Source of the DNA: Rs1 sp000416275
GTDB taxonomy: Bacteria; Pseudomonadota; Gammaproteobacteria; Pseudomonadales; Balneatricaceae
DNA length: 64,000 nucleotides
NCBI GenBank assembly: GCA_965243635.1
Contig: OZ251574.1
Location: forward strand, 248,001-312,000
Direction: 5' to 3'
In this document: positions 48,716-58,944 of the stretch, piece by piece
Layout: every line of letters begins with the position of its first letter
Numbering within the stretch: position 1 is the first letter of the stretch
Position numbers and translations under genes: made by a program
The notes under the pieces: generated by a model
Told to the model about the DNA's origin: nothing
Databases searched by the model: none
The model's input: the letters and a program-made list of their open reading frames with translations, nothing else

Positions 48716-48744
48716 GAGTTCATTTCATTAGCTAAAATGAACTC
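48716..48744 (-). repeat. Stem-loop after the IS4-family transposase gene
   Basis: GAGTTCATTT and AAATGAACTC form a 10-bp perfect stem with a 9-nt loop, just beyond the transposase stop. There is no T run on the transposase strand, so it may be a protective hairpin or part of the IS end. Confidence 0.5.
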
Positions 48745-48750
48745 CTCCCG

Positions 48751-50109
48751 TTACTCTAGGCCTTCTTGCCGTAGAGTAAAATTATCCATTTGCATGACTT
48801 GTGTAAAAAAATTGACCACTGTTTGATCGATTCTTTCCAGTATTTTACGTTTATCTTCTTCATTTAGCCCGATAATATCACTCAAAGCGCCTGCAATTAA
48901 CGCCTTAAATAGTCCCCATAATTTGCTCGCGAAGTTTAAACTACATAAGCTCTCTTCAAGGCTATTTCTCACCTTACTCACACTGGCTACTCCTTCTTCA
49001 TTCTGCACAAATAGCAGGATACAAAACCTTAACCCAGTCAAATGGATCGACGCTATATAGGCGCTGTAATGACGACTTTGCTCTTTCAAAAAACCAAGTT
49101 TTTGTTTGGCCTCTTTGAAATATACCTCTATACCCCACCGGAATGCGTACACTTCAAGTATCTTCTCGTCACACATCTGACTATCGGTTGTTAAAAAAAG
49201 CGCCCAATCATTCTTACCTGCCTGTTGCTTTGTTTCATCCATAGATCGAACAAATAACAACTTCACTTTTATCCATTGATCGTGCTCTTTATCCGTCGCT
49301 GCTAGATTGAGTTCAACGACAATAGACTTGCTCTGGTAAGGCAATTTAGTCAGGGATTGCCATTTCCCCTTTACGTGCTGTTGATATAACTGCTTGGCAC
49401 ATAGCATCTCCGTCTTGCCGTTGATGCGTATTCTGTATTTAGTGTTATTTCTTTTCATTCGAACAATAGCGATCAGTGAATGAGTCTCTGTCATTTTTAA
49501 AATGCGCTTGGTGGCAAACCATGCATCAGCCAAAAAATAATCTGCATTTATGCCTGCGCGAATCGCCCTTGCTATCATGTCACACACCATTTCAGGTTTG
49601 GTTTGAGACTGAGATTTAGCATAACGTTTCGCAGCAATGCTGCGATGGTCTTTAAAGGTAGAATTGGCTGTTTGCTCTCTCACATTACTGATGAAGATTT
49701 CATTATCAACAGGAACAAATTGTGAATTATTAGCGATGCCTAACGTAACGATTTGCTGACCCATTACGCAGCGTCCGGTTAAATGATCAAAGTGACTAGA
49801 AACGCCAGGCATCTTTTTTCCACGCCTGATTTTCACAGAATCATCAATAACAAACGCGCTTAAACCTCCATGAGAGTTAGATTTAAGCACTTTCTTTGCG
49901 GTCAATAATTGTAACTTTCTCCAGTCTACATTTTCACGATTGAGTAGATCATAGAGGGCATCTTTTTTTGCTGCACTAAAGCTCAATAATGCATCGCGAG
50001 AGAACATCGCTACCGATTGAGTTTTTAGCCAAACCCACAGCATAAGTAGATACACAATATCGCTCGCTGGCACGCCAGACCGTTTATGAAATTTTGCTTG
50101 AAGTAGCAC
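48751..50109 (-). CDS. IS4-family transposase, probably 5'-truncated
   Basis: 452 residues from a GTG at 50109. Catalytic residues are Asp in VIDDSVKIRRG, Asp in FLADAWFATK, and the IS4 signature Y-x2-R-x3-E-x6-K in YAFRWGIEVYFKEAK. The frame begins directly at the QAKFHKRSGVPASD region, which in related transposases follows about 25-35 further residues. The 84-bp palindrome family member at 50118 abuts this point. The 5' end and left terminal repeat therefore seem to be lost. No inverted repeats or target duplication were found. Confidence 0.8.
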   Translation of the reverse strand: MLLQAKFHKRSGVPASDIVYLLMLWVWLKTQSVAMFSRDALLSFSAAKKDALYDLLNRENVDWRKLQLLTAKKVLKSNSHGGLSAFVIDDSVKIRRGKKMPGVSSHFDHLTGRCVMGQQIVTLGIANNSQFVPVDNEIFISNVREQTANSTFKDHRSIAAKRYAKSQSQTKPEMVCDMIARAIRAGINADYFLADAWFATKRILKMTETHSLIAIVRMKRNNTKYRIRINGKTEMLCAKQLYQQHVKGKWQSLTKLPYQSKSIVVELNLAATDKEHDQWIKVKLLFVRSMDETKQQAGKNDWALFLTTDSQMCDEKILEVYAFRWGIEVYFKEAKQKLGFLKEQSRHYSAYIASIHLTGLRFCILLFVQNEEGVASVSKVRNSLEESLCSLNFASKLWGLFKALIAGALSDIIGLNEEDKRKILERIDQTVVNFFTQVMQMDNFTLRQEGLE

Positions 50110-50117
50110 GGGGTCAC

Positions 50118-50201
50118 GGGGTCAGGTCTTGTCTTTTGACCCCGTTTTTTCTGCTTTAGAATATTTCCTTTGATAAAAGGCAAAAGACAAGACCTGACCC
50201 C
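50118..50201. repeat. 84-bp palindromic repeat, copy P1
   Basis: Arms begin GGGGTCAGGTCTTGTC and end with the complement GACAAGACCTGACCCC, 21 bp each and perfect. The central part contains TTCTGCTTTAGAATATTTCC. Near-identical copies lie at 61537, 61771 and 63149. It abuts the start of the truncated IS4-family transposase. Confidence 0.85.
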
Positions 50202-50660
50202 CTTTGCTTTTGACCCCCTTTGCTTTGTTTACTTGTGCCCCTTTGCTTGCTTGGTGTGCCGAAAACGGCTGGTTTTAGGATAATTTACTATTTTAAGCAA
50301 TTGTTCATATTGTATTTATATAATCAGTATTTTTTGACATATAATATGATTCGATTAGCTAACGATAACTCAAGGATTGGTGATTATGATTGCGAAAGGA
50401 AATAGTGTTATTAGCTCTAAATATTGATTTAGTTCATTGGGCCGGTTAAACCGTAGCTATTCCAACCATGCTTTTATTTGGCAGCAGAGTTGATTAGATT
50501 TAACACTCTGATGCAAAACCTCGAACACACCTTCTTTACTCTCGATTAATATCGAAAAACAATAGGTGTTGGTTATATTTTATAGTTATATCATTTGACT
50601 AGGCCTCTGCTTAGTGCAGAGGCTTACTAATTTTGGTTTAAATACTGGAAAATAAACTTT
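50202..50660. other. Spacer before the Rhs genes
   Basis: No gene recognised. It contains a stem-loop at about 50603-50625 (GCCTCTGC/GCAGAGGC) just upstream of the first Rhs gene, and AT-rich sequence likely to hold its promoter. Confidence 0.4.
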
Positions 50661-51658
50661 ATGCAAAATCAAAAAGTAAATAAACACTTGTTATTTACCT
50701 TCATTATTCTTAGTTTTTTATTTGTTCCTAAAGTGTTCAGTTGTTCACTAAACTTCACTTCTCCTCAATCTGGTACTGCTTATTCTAGCCCTATTATAAC
50801 AGTTACTGGAACTGGAGAAGGTGATGCAGATAGTGGGGATAATGGTCAGGTAACAGCAAGAATAAATGGCAGAGTATTTTTTTCAAGGAGCGGGAGTTTT
50901 ACAGCGTTAGTTGATTTTTTTCGTTCAGGTTCCGCGTCGGTTAGGCTTGAAAAAGGAATCAATCAGTTATCTCTTTCTGGGAGTGTTGGAGGTTGTTCAG
51001 CGTCAGATAGCATTATTGTTTATTATAATCCTGAGCTGACAAAATTAGAGAAGAGTGCCGGAAACCCTAATGCTTGTGCGGGTAATCCAATTTCTATTGC
51101 TACAGGTAATAAATTCCAAAGTGAAATGATTTACGGTGAAGCGCGTAACCCATATTTTAATATTCATGTATTTTATAATAATTTTTTAGGAACTTGGCAA
51201 CAACCATATTCCCAGTCCATTAGGGTCTTGCCCATAGATACATCGCTAATAAAAGTACAACGGCCCGATGGTAAAGTTTTCGTATTTACAAACACTAATG
51301 GAGTGTGGGAAAGCGATGCGGATGTGACTGCACAACTGTTATCTATTGTTTTACCAAACAGCTCCAACGGCTGGAAATTAACATTACAAAATAATGATAT
51401 TGAAACTTATGACTCTTTGGGAAGACTACACTCTATCAGCAGATTAGGGAATGAGTTAATCAATCTTAGCTATGATGATGCAGCCCACACAACTTTAGTG
51501 ACTGACAGTATATCTGCCATAAACATGACCCTTAAATACGATACCACTAATACAGATAGACTGACTAAAGTAACAGACGCTAATAATGGCGTATATCGCT
51601 TTGGTTATGCTGATAATGGCTTATTAAAATATGTCAGTTATCCTGATGAAACTTCTAG

Positions 51659-53377
51659 CCCGCATGTTGCACCAACTAGTCACTTGACAATAGTCACTCC
51701 ATTTATAGCAGTGCCTTGCAAATTTTTCTTAAGCCGCTGGGTAGATCTAAAATTTCAGAAACTTTTAGTGGAGCTAAGTACACCGAACTGGTTGTTTTTC
51801 GAACAGCTCGTAGTCGGAAGCCAAACGCTGCCCTCGAACCTCAATGCTCGTGTTGTAAACTCTGAATTTTATCAAGATGCAGGGCTATCCAGGTTTGAGG
51901 AGTCTGCTGGAATAAAGAATGTCAGTGACGCGTTTTAGCAATTCAGAAACGGGGCAAGAACTTGGCAACATCAGTTTCACTCTATCTTTATACTGAACAA
52001 TTCGCACCGCAATTTTGAATAGTTTTAAGCGTATTGTACCCATTTCTGCTCGCTCTAATACCGTACCCTTTAATGTTTCTAATCGGAATTCATGCATTAA
52101 TACATAGGCCGCAGCAGAGTAGAAAAGCCGCAATTGATTTGCCAAAAAGCCTTGATCAGAAGTGCGATCACAGGCCATATCATTTTTCAGCTGCTTGATG
52201 AAATTTTCGTCTTGTCCTCGAGCGCAATAAAAATCACAGTACAGGGTCTCAGGACTGGCATTGGTAATAGAGGTGACAATATAACGAGGGTTCTTGCCTA
52301 GCAGGTTCACTTCTGCTTTTACAATTAAACGACATTCAATACCCATCCAGCTTTTGGCTTTATAGTCTAACTCGTCATATAAGCGCACTTTATAGGGTTC
52401 TGGTTGACCTACCAACTTTGCGTTGTGGCGCTTCTCATCAAGGCAGTGTTTAGCGGCTGTTAGTAAAGAACTCGCCATGGGAGACAACGCTTTATTACCG
52501 GGCACACCAAAGATAAAGTCCATGTTGTCATCATCTTGACTTAATTGCATTAATTCAGGGTTGGAGAAGTGGCCGTCGCCACGTAAAACGATGTGAACGT
52601 TGGCCCAGCGCGATCTAATTTGTTGTATAACGCGTTTCATTATCATCGCATTTTCTGCCCCTGTAGGGCGTTTACCTGGACGAAGATAGGTACCAATCAA
52701 CTTCCCGCTAAAACCCTCAAAAATGGTAAGTGGCAGATAGCCATAATGGCCGTAATAACGATTGAACAATGCCAGTTCTTGTTGGCCATATACTTGATCT
52801 TCAGTGTGATCCATATCAAGAATGATGATGCTGGGATCTTTGCTATAGCTATCCATGAAATGATCAATAAACGCTTGAGCCATGCGGTATAAATCTTTGC
52901 TATCAACATTTTGGCCTAATCGAGTGAAAGTTGATCCGTGGGCCAAATCTTGTTCTTCGTCTAATGGCTTTTTTCCCAGAGCCAGTTTAAACATAGGGTC
53001 TTTGCGTAGAGAGTTAGAATCGTTAGCATCTTCATAGCCACAGGCAAGCTGGATAGTTCTTTGAGTAATGAGATCCTGCATAGAGTGCTTGATATGTGTT
53101 TGTCTGCGAGAGTCGCTGATAGCAGCGGCAAGTTTGGTTAGCAGTTGACTTTGAAGTGCCGTCTCCCGCATCAGTATTGCACCAAAATCAGATGACATAG
53201 AGCCACCATCAAAACTGGCGCGTACAGTAAGTCCGTCAACAGGGTGGAAATTAAGTGGGGATTGTATAAAATTGGGCATGGTAAGTTCCGGGTTACTTCA
53301 TCCGAAGTAGTTTTGTGGTAAACCCTATTCTATCAAGGGATAGGGCGGAACTTACCATTTTTCATGCAATATGCGGG
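51659..53377 (-). mobile_element. IS1380-family element, 1719 bp
   Basis: The ends are CCCGCATGTTGCA and the complement of CCCGCATATTGCA, with one mismatch. It is flanked by a 4-bp repeat CTAG (51655-51658 and 53378-53381). The family is known for 4-5 bp duplications. It sits inside the Rhs gene, transposase on the opposite strand. Confidence 0.85.
51885..53279 (-). CDS. IS1380-family transposase
   Basis: 464 residues, typical length. DDE residues are likely Asp in IILDMDHTEDQVYG, Asp in LRGDGHFSNPELM, and Glu in YCARGQDENFIKQLKND, the family's hallmark region. The gene is intact within complete terminal repeats, so the element may be active. Confidence 0.92.
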   Translation of the reverse strand: MPNFIQSPLNFHPVDGLTVRASFDGGSMSSDFGAILMRETALQSQLLTKLAAAISDSRRQTHIKHSMQDLITQRTIQLACGYEDANDSNSLRKDPMFKLALGKKPLDEEQDLAHGSTFTRLGQNVDSKDLYRMAQAFIDHFMDSYSKDPSIIILDMDHTEDQVYGQQELALFNRYYGHYGYLPLTIFEGFSGKLIGTYLRPGKRPTGAENAMIMKRVIQQIRSRWANVHIVLRGDGHFSNPELMQLSQDDDNMDFIFGVPGNKALSPMASSLLTAAKHCLDEKRHNAKLVGQPEPYKVRLYDELDYKAKSWMGIECRLIVKAEVNLLGKNPRYIVTSITNASPETLYCDFYCARGQDENFIKQLKNDMACDRTSDQGFLANQLRLFYSAAAYVLMHEFRLETLKGTVLERAEMGTIRLKLFKIAVRIVQYKDRVKLMLPSSCPVSELLKRVTDILYSSRLLKPG

Positions 53378-54032
53378 CTAGTGCGGGTAATAACCCATTC
53401 TCAGAAGATAATGCTTATCGTGAATATCATTATGAGAATGCAACAAATGGAAAGTTGTTAACAGGGATCACTGACGAACGGGGTAATCGATACGCTACTT
53501 GGGCTTATGATGCTCAAGGACGTGCCATATCATCAGAACATGCCAATACCACCGAAAAAGCCAGTTTAGATTATACCCATCAAGAAGATGCGACTGATCC
53601 TCGTGTGACGGTGACGAATGCATTAGGCAAACAAACTACTTACCATTTTGAAGCACTTCATGGGGTACGTAAAGTCACTAAAGTGGAAGGCCATCAATCG
53701 GCTAATTGCGCGGCCGCCAATCAAGAAACAACTTACGACGAGAACGGATTTGTCGCTAGTCAAACGGATTGGAAAGGTAATCTAACCACTTACATTAACA
53801 ATGATAGAGGATTAGAAACCTCGCGTACTGTTGCCAGTGGTACCCCAGAAGCTCAAACCATTACAACAGTATGGCATGATAGTTTTAATCAACCAGAGAG
53901 CATTACAGAGCCTTCAAGGGTGACTAATTTTACCTATGACAACCAAGGCCAACGATTAACAACATCCATCACAGATAATCCATAACACTGAGGTATGTTT
54001 TTAATGTACTCATTTCTAAGGAAGGATATTAG

Positions 54033-54608
54033 ATGATATCAATGTTATTAAAAAAAAGTGCTCTAATAAGCTTTGCATTAGCGCTGTCTTTTCCCGCCAA
54101 TGCGATCACTGATATCTATGAATATGACGATCAAGGAAAATTGATCTCTATTACTAAAGATGGGCACAGCAAAGATAGTTATCGCTATGATGCGTCAGGT
54201 AAAACAGTTTACTTAGATAGAAATGTCGTGCCACATTCCAATGCGGACAATCTTTACCTATCGATTAACATTGAAGGTAGCCCGGCAGTAGTGTTGATCT
54301 CAGAACTTGGAAATCCTTCTTTAGCGAATTCTGAATTACAAGTTACTCTTCTCAATCCATCTTCTGTATGGACCGGAAATTACTACCTTATTAGCGTCAT
54401 TAGTCCAATAGGTACGACCTCTTTTTATAAAAAAATAGGGATAAATGATTATACAAATGGGAAGACGGTTATCAATGTTCCCACTAAAAGTTTAAACGGC
54501 ACCAATGGCCAATTCTTAACGGGTGAGTTTCGTATGACGTTTAGAGTAGCCACTATCGCTGGAGCTGTTTCAAATTTCGATGATGAGCTAATTTTTAATG
54601 TTAATTAA
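54033..54608 (+). CDS. Secreted protein with a short YD-repeat start, unknown function
   Basis: 191 residues. A signal peptide (about 1-24, ending FPANA) is followed by two YD-type repeats (IYEYDDQGKLISITKDG and YRYDASGKTVYLDRN). A beta-rich domain of about 140 residues, not recognised, makes up the rest. It lies between the split Rhs gene and the complete one, on the same strand, 48 bp after the former. It may be an adapter or a remnant fused to a new C-terminal domain. Confidence 0.7.
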   Translation: MISMLLKKSALISFALALSFPANAITDIYEYDDQGKLISITKDGHSKDSYRYDASGKTVYLDRNVVPHSNADNLYLSINIEGSPAVVLISELGNPSLANSELQVTLLNPSSVWTGNYYLISVISPIGTTSFYKKIGINDYTNGKTVINVPTKSLNGTNGQFLTGEFRMTFRVATIAGAVSNFDDELIFNVN

Positions 54609-54760
54609 GATTAAATCCAATCACCCAAGTGAGCTCTTTTAACCAAAGAGCATCGATAAAATCAGTAGATTGGTTGAATAGACGCTTATTAAACAATAAG
54701 CTAATAACATTTTTAATCTTGAAATCCGCTGCAATATAGGTCTTGATAAAAGGACATATC

Positions 54761-57601
54761 ATGAGCAAAACAACCGACAGAAACCATCGTGTAATTCCTC
54801 ACAACAGAAGGTTACAACGAACAGTGAATAGCTGTCTATTATTCGTCAGTCTCATTGCATCACACTCTGCATTAGCCATGCAAACAAGTTACAGTTATAA
54901 CAATAAAGGCCAAATTCTCACCATTGATGGCCCTCGTATAGATGTTACTGACATAACCACTTATGGTTATAGTGACAGTGGTCAGCGTACATCGATTACA
55001 AATGCTGCTGGACACGTATTTCAATTAAGTAATTTTAATGGACTTGGCTTACCTCAGCGTCTAACCGATGCTAATAATATTTCATCGGTTCTTACTTATC
55101 ACCCTCGTGGCTGGTTGACCTCTATTACTATTGTATCACCCACAGGTAATACGGCACTCGATAGCACCACGACTTATACATATGATGCCGTAGGATTATT
55201 GATTAAAGTAACGTCTTCTAATAATCAGTTTTTAAGCTACCAATATGATGCTGCCAGACGTCTTACTGAAATTAATAACAACGCTGGGGAGAAAATTCTT
55301 TATACGTTAGATGCCGCAGGTAATCGTACCAGCACCACCATAAATGCGGCTAATTCAAGTATTCTCTATACCGCTACTCAGACATTTGATGAATTAAGTC
55401 GAACGATGGAGGTCATAGGCGCTGGAAGTGAAATGGCTAAGCTAGAGTATGATAGTAATAGCAACGTCACTTCATCTATTAATCCCAATAATTACAAAAC
55501 AGAGAGTGATTATGATCCTCTTAACAGACTAACCTCTACTGTTGATCCAGGCTTAGGCCGAACAGAGTTCGCTTACGATACACAAAATCGCTTAATACGC
55601 GTGACGGATGCGATAGGAAGAGCCACGACCTATGAGTATGACGCTTTTGATAACCTTATCAGTCAAGATTCTACAGCCACAGGTGTAACCATATATGAAT
55701 ATGACGAAGCGAGAAATCGTGTTTATCAAAAAACAGCGGAAGGCGATGAATCTCGCTATCAATATGATAGCCTGAATCGCTTAACGCAATATTCATACCC
55801 TGATAATAGATACAGTTACGGACCAACAGAAGATGTAATGTATCAATATGATGACACTAACTGGTGCCCAAAAGAGTGTACAGGACAAAGTCATTTTGGA
55901 GTCGGGAAACTAACCTCTGTTATCGATAGTAGAACAAGCACTTACTATCGTTATGATCATCTGGGTAATGTTATAGAAAAAGTGTTATTGACACATATAA
56001 CTCATAGTAGAGATAAGCGTTTCACCACTAAATATAGCTATAACAAGGCTAATCAGTTAGAACAAATGACTTACCCAAGTGGCTTAGTGGTTCTTTACCT
56101 AAGAGATATATTAGGGCGTATTCAACAGATTAATTATCAAAAAGAAAATCAAAATATTGAGGTGTTAGCCAGTAATATTAGTTACCTTCCGTTTGGTCCT
56201 GTAAAAAGTATTGAGTATAACAGCGGCTTAATCACTACAAATACTTATGATCAAAACTATCGTATTACCAATATAAAGGCAGGTGATAAATTTGATCTCA
56301 GTTACCAATATGACCAAAACAGTAACATCATAGAAATATTCGATAAAGAGACAGATCCGAACAGTGACATCAGTCAACATAGAGCCGCACAAAACGAAAC
56401 CTCCAATAATTTACAACAATTCAGTTATGACCCTTTAGATCGTTTACAAACAAATGATAACAATAGAGGGAATAACACTTTTAGCTATGATCAAGTAGGC
56501 AATCGTTTAAGCCATGAGTACTCTGAAACAATAGCGTCTCCCGTAGAGGACAAAAAAACCTACAGTCTTTCATATTACAAAAATAATAGGTTGAAAGGAG
56601 TCTCTGGTGATGATCAATACCATCAATATTTTTATAATACCCAAGGCGAACGATTTCTTAAAAGAAGTTCGGAAGTAGAAAATTTTTACATTTATAATAA
56701 CGCGGGTAATTTACTATCAGAACAAAACAAGCAAGATGAATTCCGTGAATACATCTACTTAAACCAACAGCCTATAGCTCTGATAGCAGACACAGCCGTA
56801 TATTATTATCATAATGATCACCTTGGTACGCCAAGGATGCTAACAAACCAAGCACAAGAACGAGTTTGGGCAGCGGATTACACTGCATTTGGTAAAGCAC
56901 TGATTACCACAGAATCCATCACAAACAACTTACGCTTTGCAGGTCAATATTTTGATGTGGAGAATGGTTTTCATTATAACTGGTTTAGGTACTATGATCC
57001 TAAGATTGGCCGTTATTTACGCAGTGATCCGATTGGCTTGGCGGGCGGGATTAATACTTATGCTTACGTTGGGGGGAATCCGTTAAGTTATGTTGATCCT
57101 GATGGTCTTACGAGAAGAGGGGGGGGATTTAATTCGCCTTTTACCCGACCTGTTGGAGAACCTGCAAATACTGCAACTGCCCGAAAAATTATTAGAGACA
57201 TACAGAGATACGATCCTAGCTTTAGATTTGAAACTGTTAGCTCAACTGGAACACGTTATACAAATCGAGATGTTCGATCTTTAGAGCAAACCCTTAGAAC
57301 CAATGAAACCAGTGGTTCTTGTCCTGGCCCGCTTAATTTAAGTCCTTGGGGTGCAGGACAGCGTGGTGCTTATAGACAAGCTAAACGTGATCATGGCATC
57401 CCTGTTAGTATGCATCCAACTAGTATCACTCCTAATAGAAATAGAAGAGAAGAAATCATACCGGGTAGACAATTACATTTTACTATAAACCGGCGCACGA
57501 TCACTATTAGAAATGATTCAGCTGGCGATTATTATGGGCCAAACAATAATCAAAATAGAGGTCCTCATTTTAACCAGGGCAAACGCATGAACGTTTATTG
57601 A
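54761..57601 (+). CDS. Rhs-family polymorphic toxin with candidate nuclease tip
   Basis: 946 residues from the ATG at 54761, which follows AAAAGGA. A signal peptide (ending HSALA) precedes a long run of YD repeats. The Rhs core reads YYYHNDHLGTPRMLTN, FDVENGFHYNWFRYYDPKIG, SDPIGLAGGINTYAYVGGNPL and YVDPDGL. The variable tip of about 165 residues follows. The tip has AYRQAKRDHGIPVS, GRQLHFTI, RNDSAGDYYGP and NRGPHFN, resembling HNH/endonuclease VII-type tips of other Rhs and CdiA proteins; this family call is tentative. The tip would be released to attack competitors. The candidate immunity gene is next. Confidence 0.85.
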   Translation: MSKTTDRNHRVIPHNRRLQRTVNSCLLFVSLIASHSALAMQTSYSYNNKGQILTIDGPRIDVTDITTYGYSDSGQRTSITNAAGHVFQLSNFNGLGLPQRLTDANNISSVLTYHPRGWLTSITIVSPTGNTALDSTTTYTYDAVGLLIKVTSSNNQFLSYQYDAARRLTEINNNAGEKILYTLDAAGNRTSTTINAANSSILYTATQTFDELSRTMEVIGAGSEMAKLEYDSNSNVTSSINPNNYKTESDYDPLNRLTSTVDPGLGRTEFAYDTQNRLIRVTDAIGRATTYEYDAFDNLISQDSTATGVTIYEYDEARNRVYQKTAEGDESRYQYDSLNRLTQYSYPDNRYSYGPTEDVMYQYDDTNWCPKECTGQSHFGVGKLTSVIDSRTSTYYRYDHLGNVIEKVLLTHITHSRDKRFTTKYSYNKANQLEQMTYPSGLVVLYLRDILGRIQQINYQKENQNIEVLASNISYLPFGPVKSIEYNSGLITTNTYDQNYRITNIKAGDKFDLSYQYDQNSNIIEIFDKETDPNSDISQHRAAQNETSNNLQQFSYDPLDRLQTNDNNRGNNTFSYDQVGNRLSHEYSETIASPVEDKKTYSLSYYKNNRLKGVSGDDQYHQYFYNTQGERFLKRSSEVENFYIYNNAGNLLSEQNKQDEFREYIYLNQQPIALIADTAVYYYHNDHLGTPRMLTNQAQERVWAADYTAFGKALITTESITNNLRFAGQYFDVENGFHYNWFRYYDPKIGRYLRSDPIGLAGGINTYAYVGGNPLSYVDPDGLTRRGGGFNSPFTRPVGEPANTATARKIIRDIQRYDPSFRFETVSSTGTRYTNRDVRSLEQTLRTNETSGSCPGPLNLSPWGAGQRGAYRQAKRDHGIPVSMHPTSITPNRNRREEIIPGRQLHFTINRRTITIRNDSAGDYYGPNNNQNRGPHFNQGKRMNVY

Positions 57602-57803
57602 TCAATTTCAATCGTGCTTTATGATGATAATATGATCTAATTTTCGTTTATGTATGTCAAAATAAAATTTCTGACATACAGTGTGGCTAAATTTTATACA
57701 GAAGTTGAATTTAATCTACTTAATAACATGTGATTTGCTGTACAAAATATGTTCATGCGTTTGCCCTGTCATTTTAACGGTCCTAATGGAACGAACACTC
57801 ATT

Positions 57804-58538
57804 ATGACTATTAAATTCAGTAAAATTATTTCATCTGATCTGTCTCTTGCTAACGATTCATTTAATTTTAACCAGCCTGAGCATATATTAAAAATGACAA
57901 AGCTATCTCAAAAATTAAGTGCATTGACTCTTTTATCAGAAGAGTTTGATTTACCAAGAGATATGCGGCTATTAGATGAACATAATTTAGAGAAAGCTAA
58001 TGGTATTCTCCAAGCAAAAGTACTCAAAGGCTGGAGTATTTATTTATTCATAACTAACAGTGGTTGGCAGCGTGCTAGTAAAATAATTAGCTATAAAAAA
58101 TTATGGAAAACAGTTCCAAGCAATTGGAATATAGACTCTTTTGTCTGCCGTTCAAATGAAATTACTTTTTTTAATGAAAACGATATTCGATTTGCAGGAT
58201 TGTTGAAAGTCGATTTCAATAGCTTACTTAAAGCTATTGAAATCGTAAGAGATGATTTTTCATGCGCTCTTTGTTTAAGTAGTAAAGAAGATTTTATGAG
58301 TGATCGTAATATTACGAAGTTGTATAAAGCGGCCTTTCCTTTGATTAAGGGAAGAGAACAAGAGCAGATTGATTGGGAAAGTTTATTGCTACATTTAGCC
58401 CTTAAAAATGATTTAGCTATAAGAGTTTCTGGCTCTTACGATGAGCGTTGTGCTGCTCTTAATTTTATTGGAAAGCAAAAAATCATAAGCTCTTTAATCG
58501 TGAGCTTACGGCAGCATAGCTCAACTTTATATTTTTAA
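57804..58538 (+). CDS. Candidate immunity protein, C-terminus altered by an IS66 insertion
   Basis: 244 residues from the ATG at 57804; ATG 57786 or GTG 57681 are possible longer starts. It is a soluble-looking, AT-rich gene of no recognised family, placed directly after an Rhs toxin tip, where immunity genes belong. The IS66-family element inserts at 58500. The frame runs 12 codons into it and ends SLRQHSSTLYF. Past the element, the native end reads GAA GTG AGT TAA (61020-61031), so only three native residues were replaced by twelve. Function may survive. Confidence 0.6.
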   Translation: MTIKFSKIISSDLSLANDSFNFNQPEHILKMTKLSQKLSALTLLSEEFDLPRDMRLLDEHNLEKANGILQAKVLKGWSIYLFITNSGWQRASKIISYKKLWKTVPSNWNIDSFVCRSNEITFFNENDIRFAGLLKVDFNSLLKAIEIVRDDFSCALCLSSKEDFMSDRNITKLYKAAFPLIKGREQEQIDWESLLLHLALKNDLAIRVSGSYDERCAALNFIGKQKIISSLIVSLRQHSSTLYF

Positions 58539-58578
58539 TCAGATCTAATGGTTGCGACTTACTTAATGAGGACGCAAC

Positions 58579-58944
58579 ATGAAAAATTCAGATCAACTTT
58601 CTATCACCGCGACTGCTTTCGACCAGTGGCGAACTCAGCGAGCAAGTCGTAGTGAACGTACTCCGTTAGCATTACGACAGCAAGCTATCTCACTTTTTAA
58701 AAGTTATTCATCATCCAGCATCACTACCGCTTTAAAAATCAGTGGAACTCAGTTAAAGCAGTGGAAGATACTCCTTGCACCTAAAGATGAACACACTGAT
58801 TTCATCCACTTACCCAGCTTAAACACGCCCTCCACAGAGCCACTAAATATCAGTCTTTCTTTTGCTAATGGAGCCTCAATGGTCTTTAGCGGCACTCTGT
58901 CTCCTACTGTGCTTCTCTCTATTATTCAGGAGTGCAAGCTATGA
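58579..58944 (+). CDS. tnpA: IS66 accessory protein TnpA
   Basis: 121 residues. An N-terminal helix-turn-helix-like segment (RTPLALRQQAISLFKSY, SSITTALKISGTQLKQWK) is as in TnpA of IS66. It is required for transposition along with TnpB, by an unclear role. The stop overlaps the tnpB start as ATGA. Confidence 0.88.
   Translation: MKNSDQLSITATAFDQWRTQRASRSERTPLALRQQAISLFKSYSSSSITTALKISGTQLKQWKILLAPKDEHTDFIHLPSLNTPSTEPLNISLSFANGASMVFSGTLSPTVLLSIIQECKL

Larger units (their letters stand above)
50661..53985 (+). pseudogene. Secreted Rhs/YD-repeat protein, split by an IS1380-family element
   Basis: The 5' part (50661-51658) encodes a signal sequence (about 1-27, ending PKVFS before a Cys), an Ig-like beta domain, and the DUF6531-like NPISIATGNKFQSEM start of an Rhs protein. 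YD repeats follow. The 3' part (53382-53985) encodes YREYHYENATNGKLLTGITD and RGNRYATWAYDAQGRA, with more YD repeats. Removing the IS and one CTAG restores a continuous 533-residue frame (YPDETSSAGNNPF). It ends before any Rhs core or toxin tip, so the original gene was probably already truncated. Confidence 0.88.

Noticed and set aside
50220..50405. 61-codon frame before the Rhs genes
   Set aside because: It starts in palindrome-derived sequence, with no ribosome site and no family.
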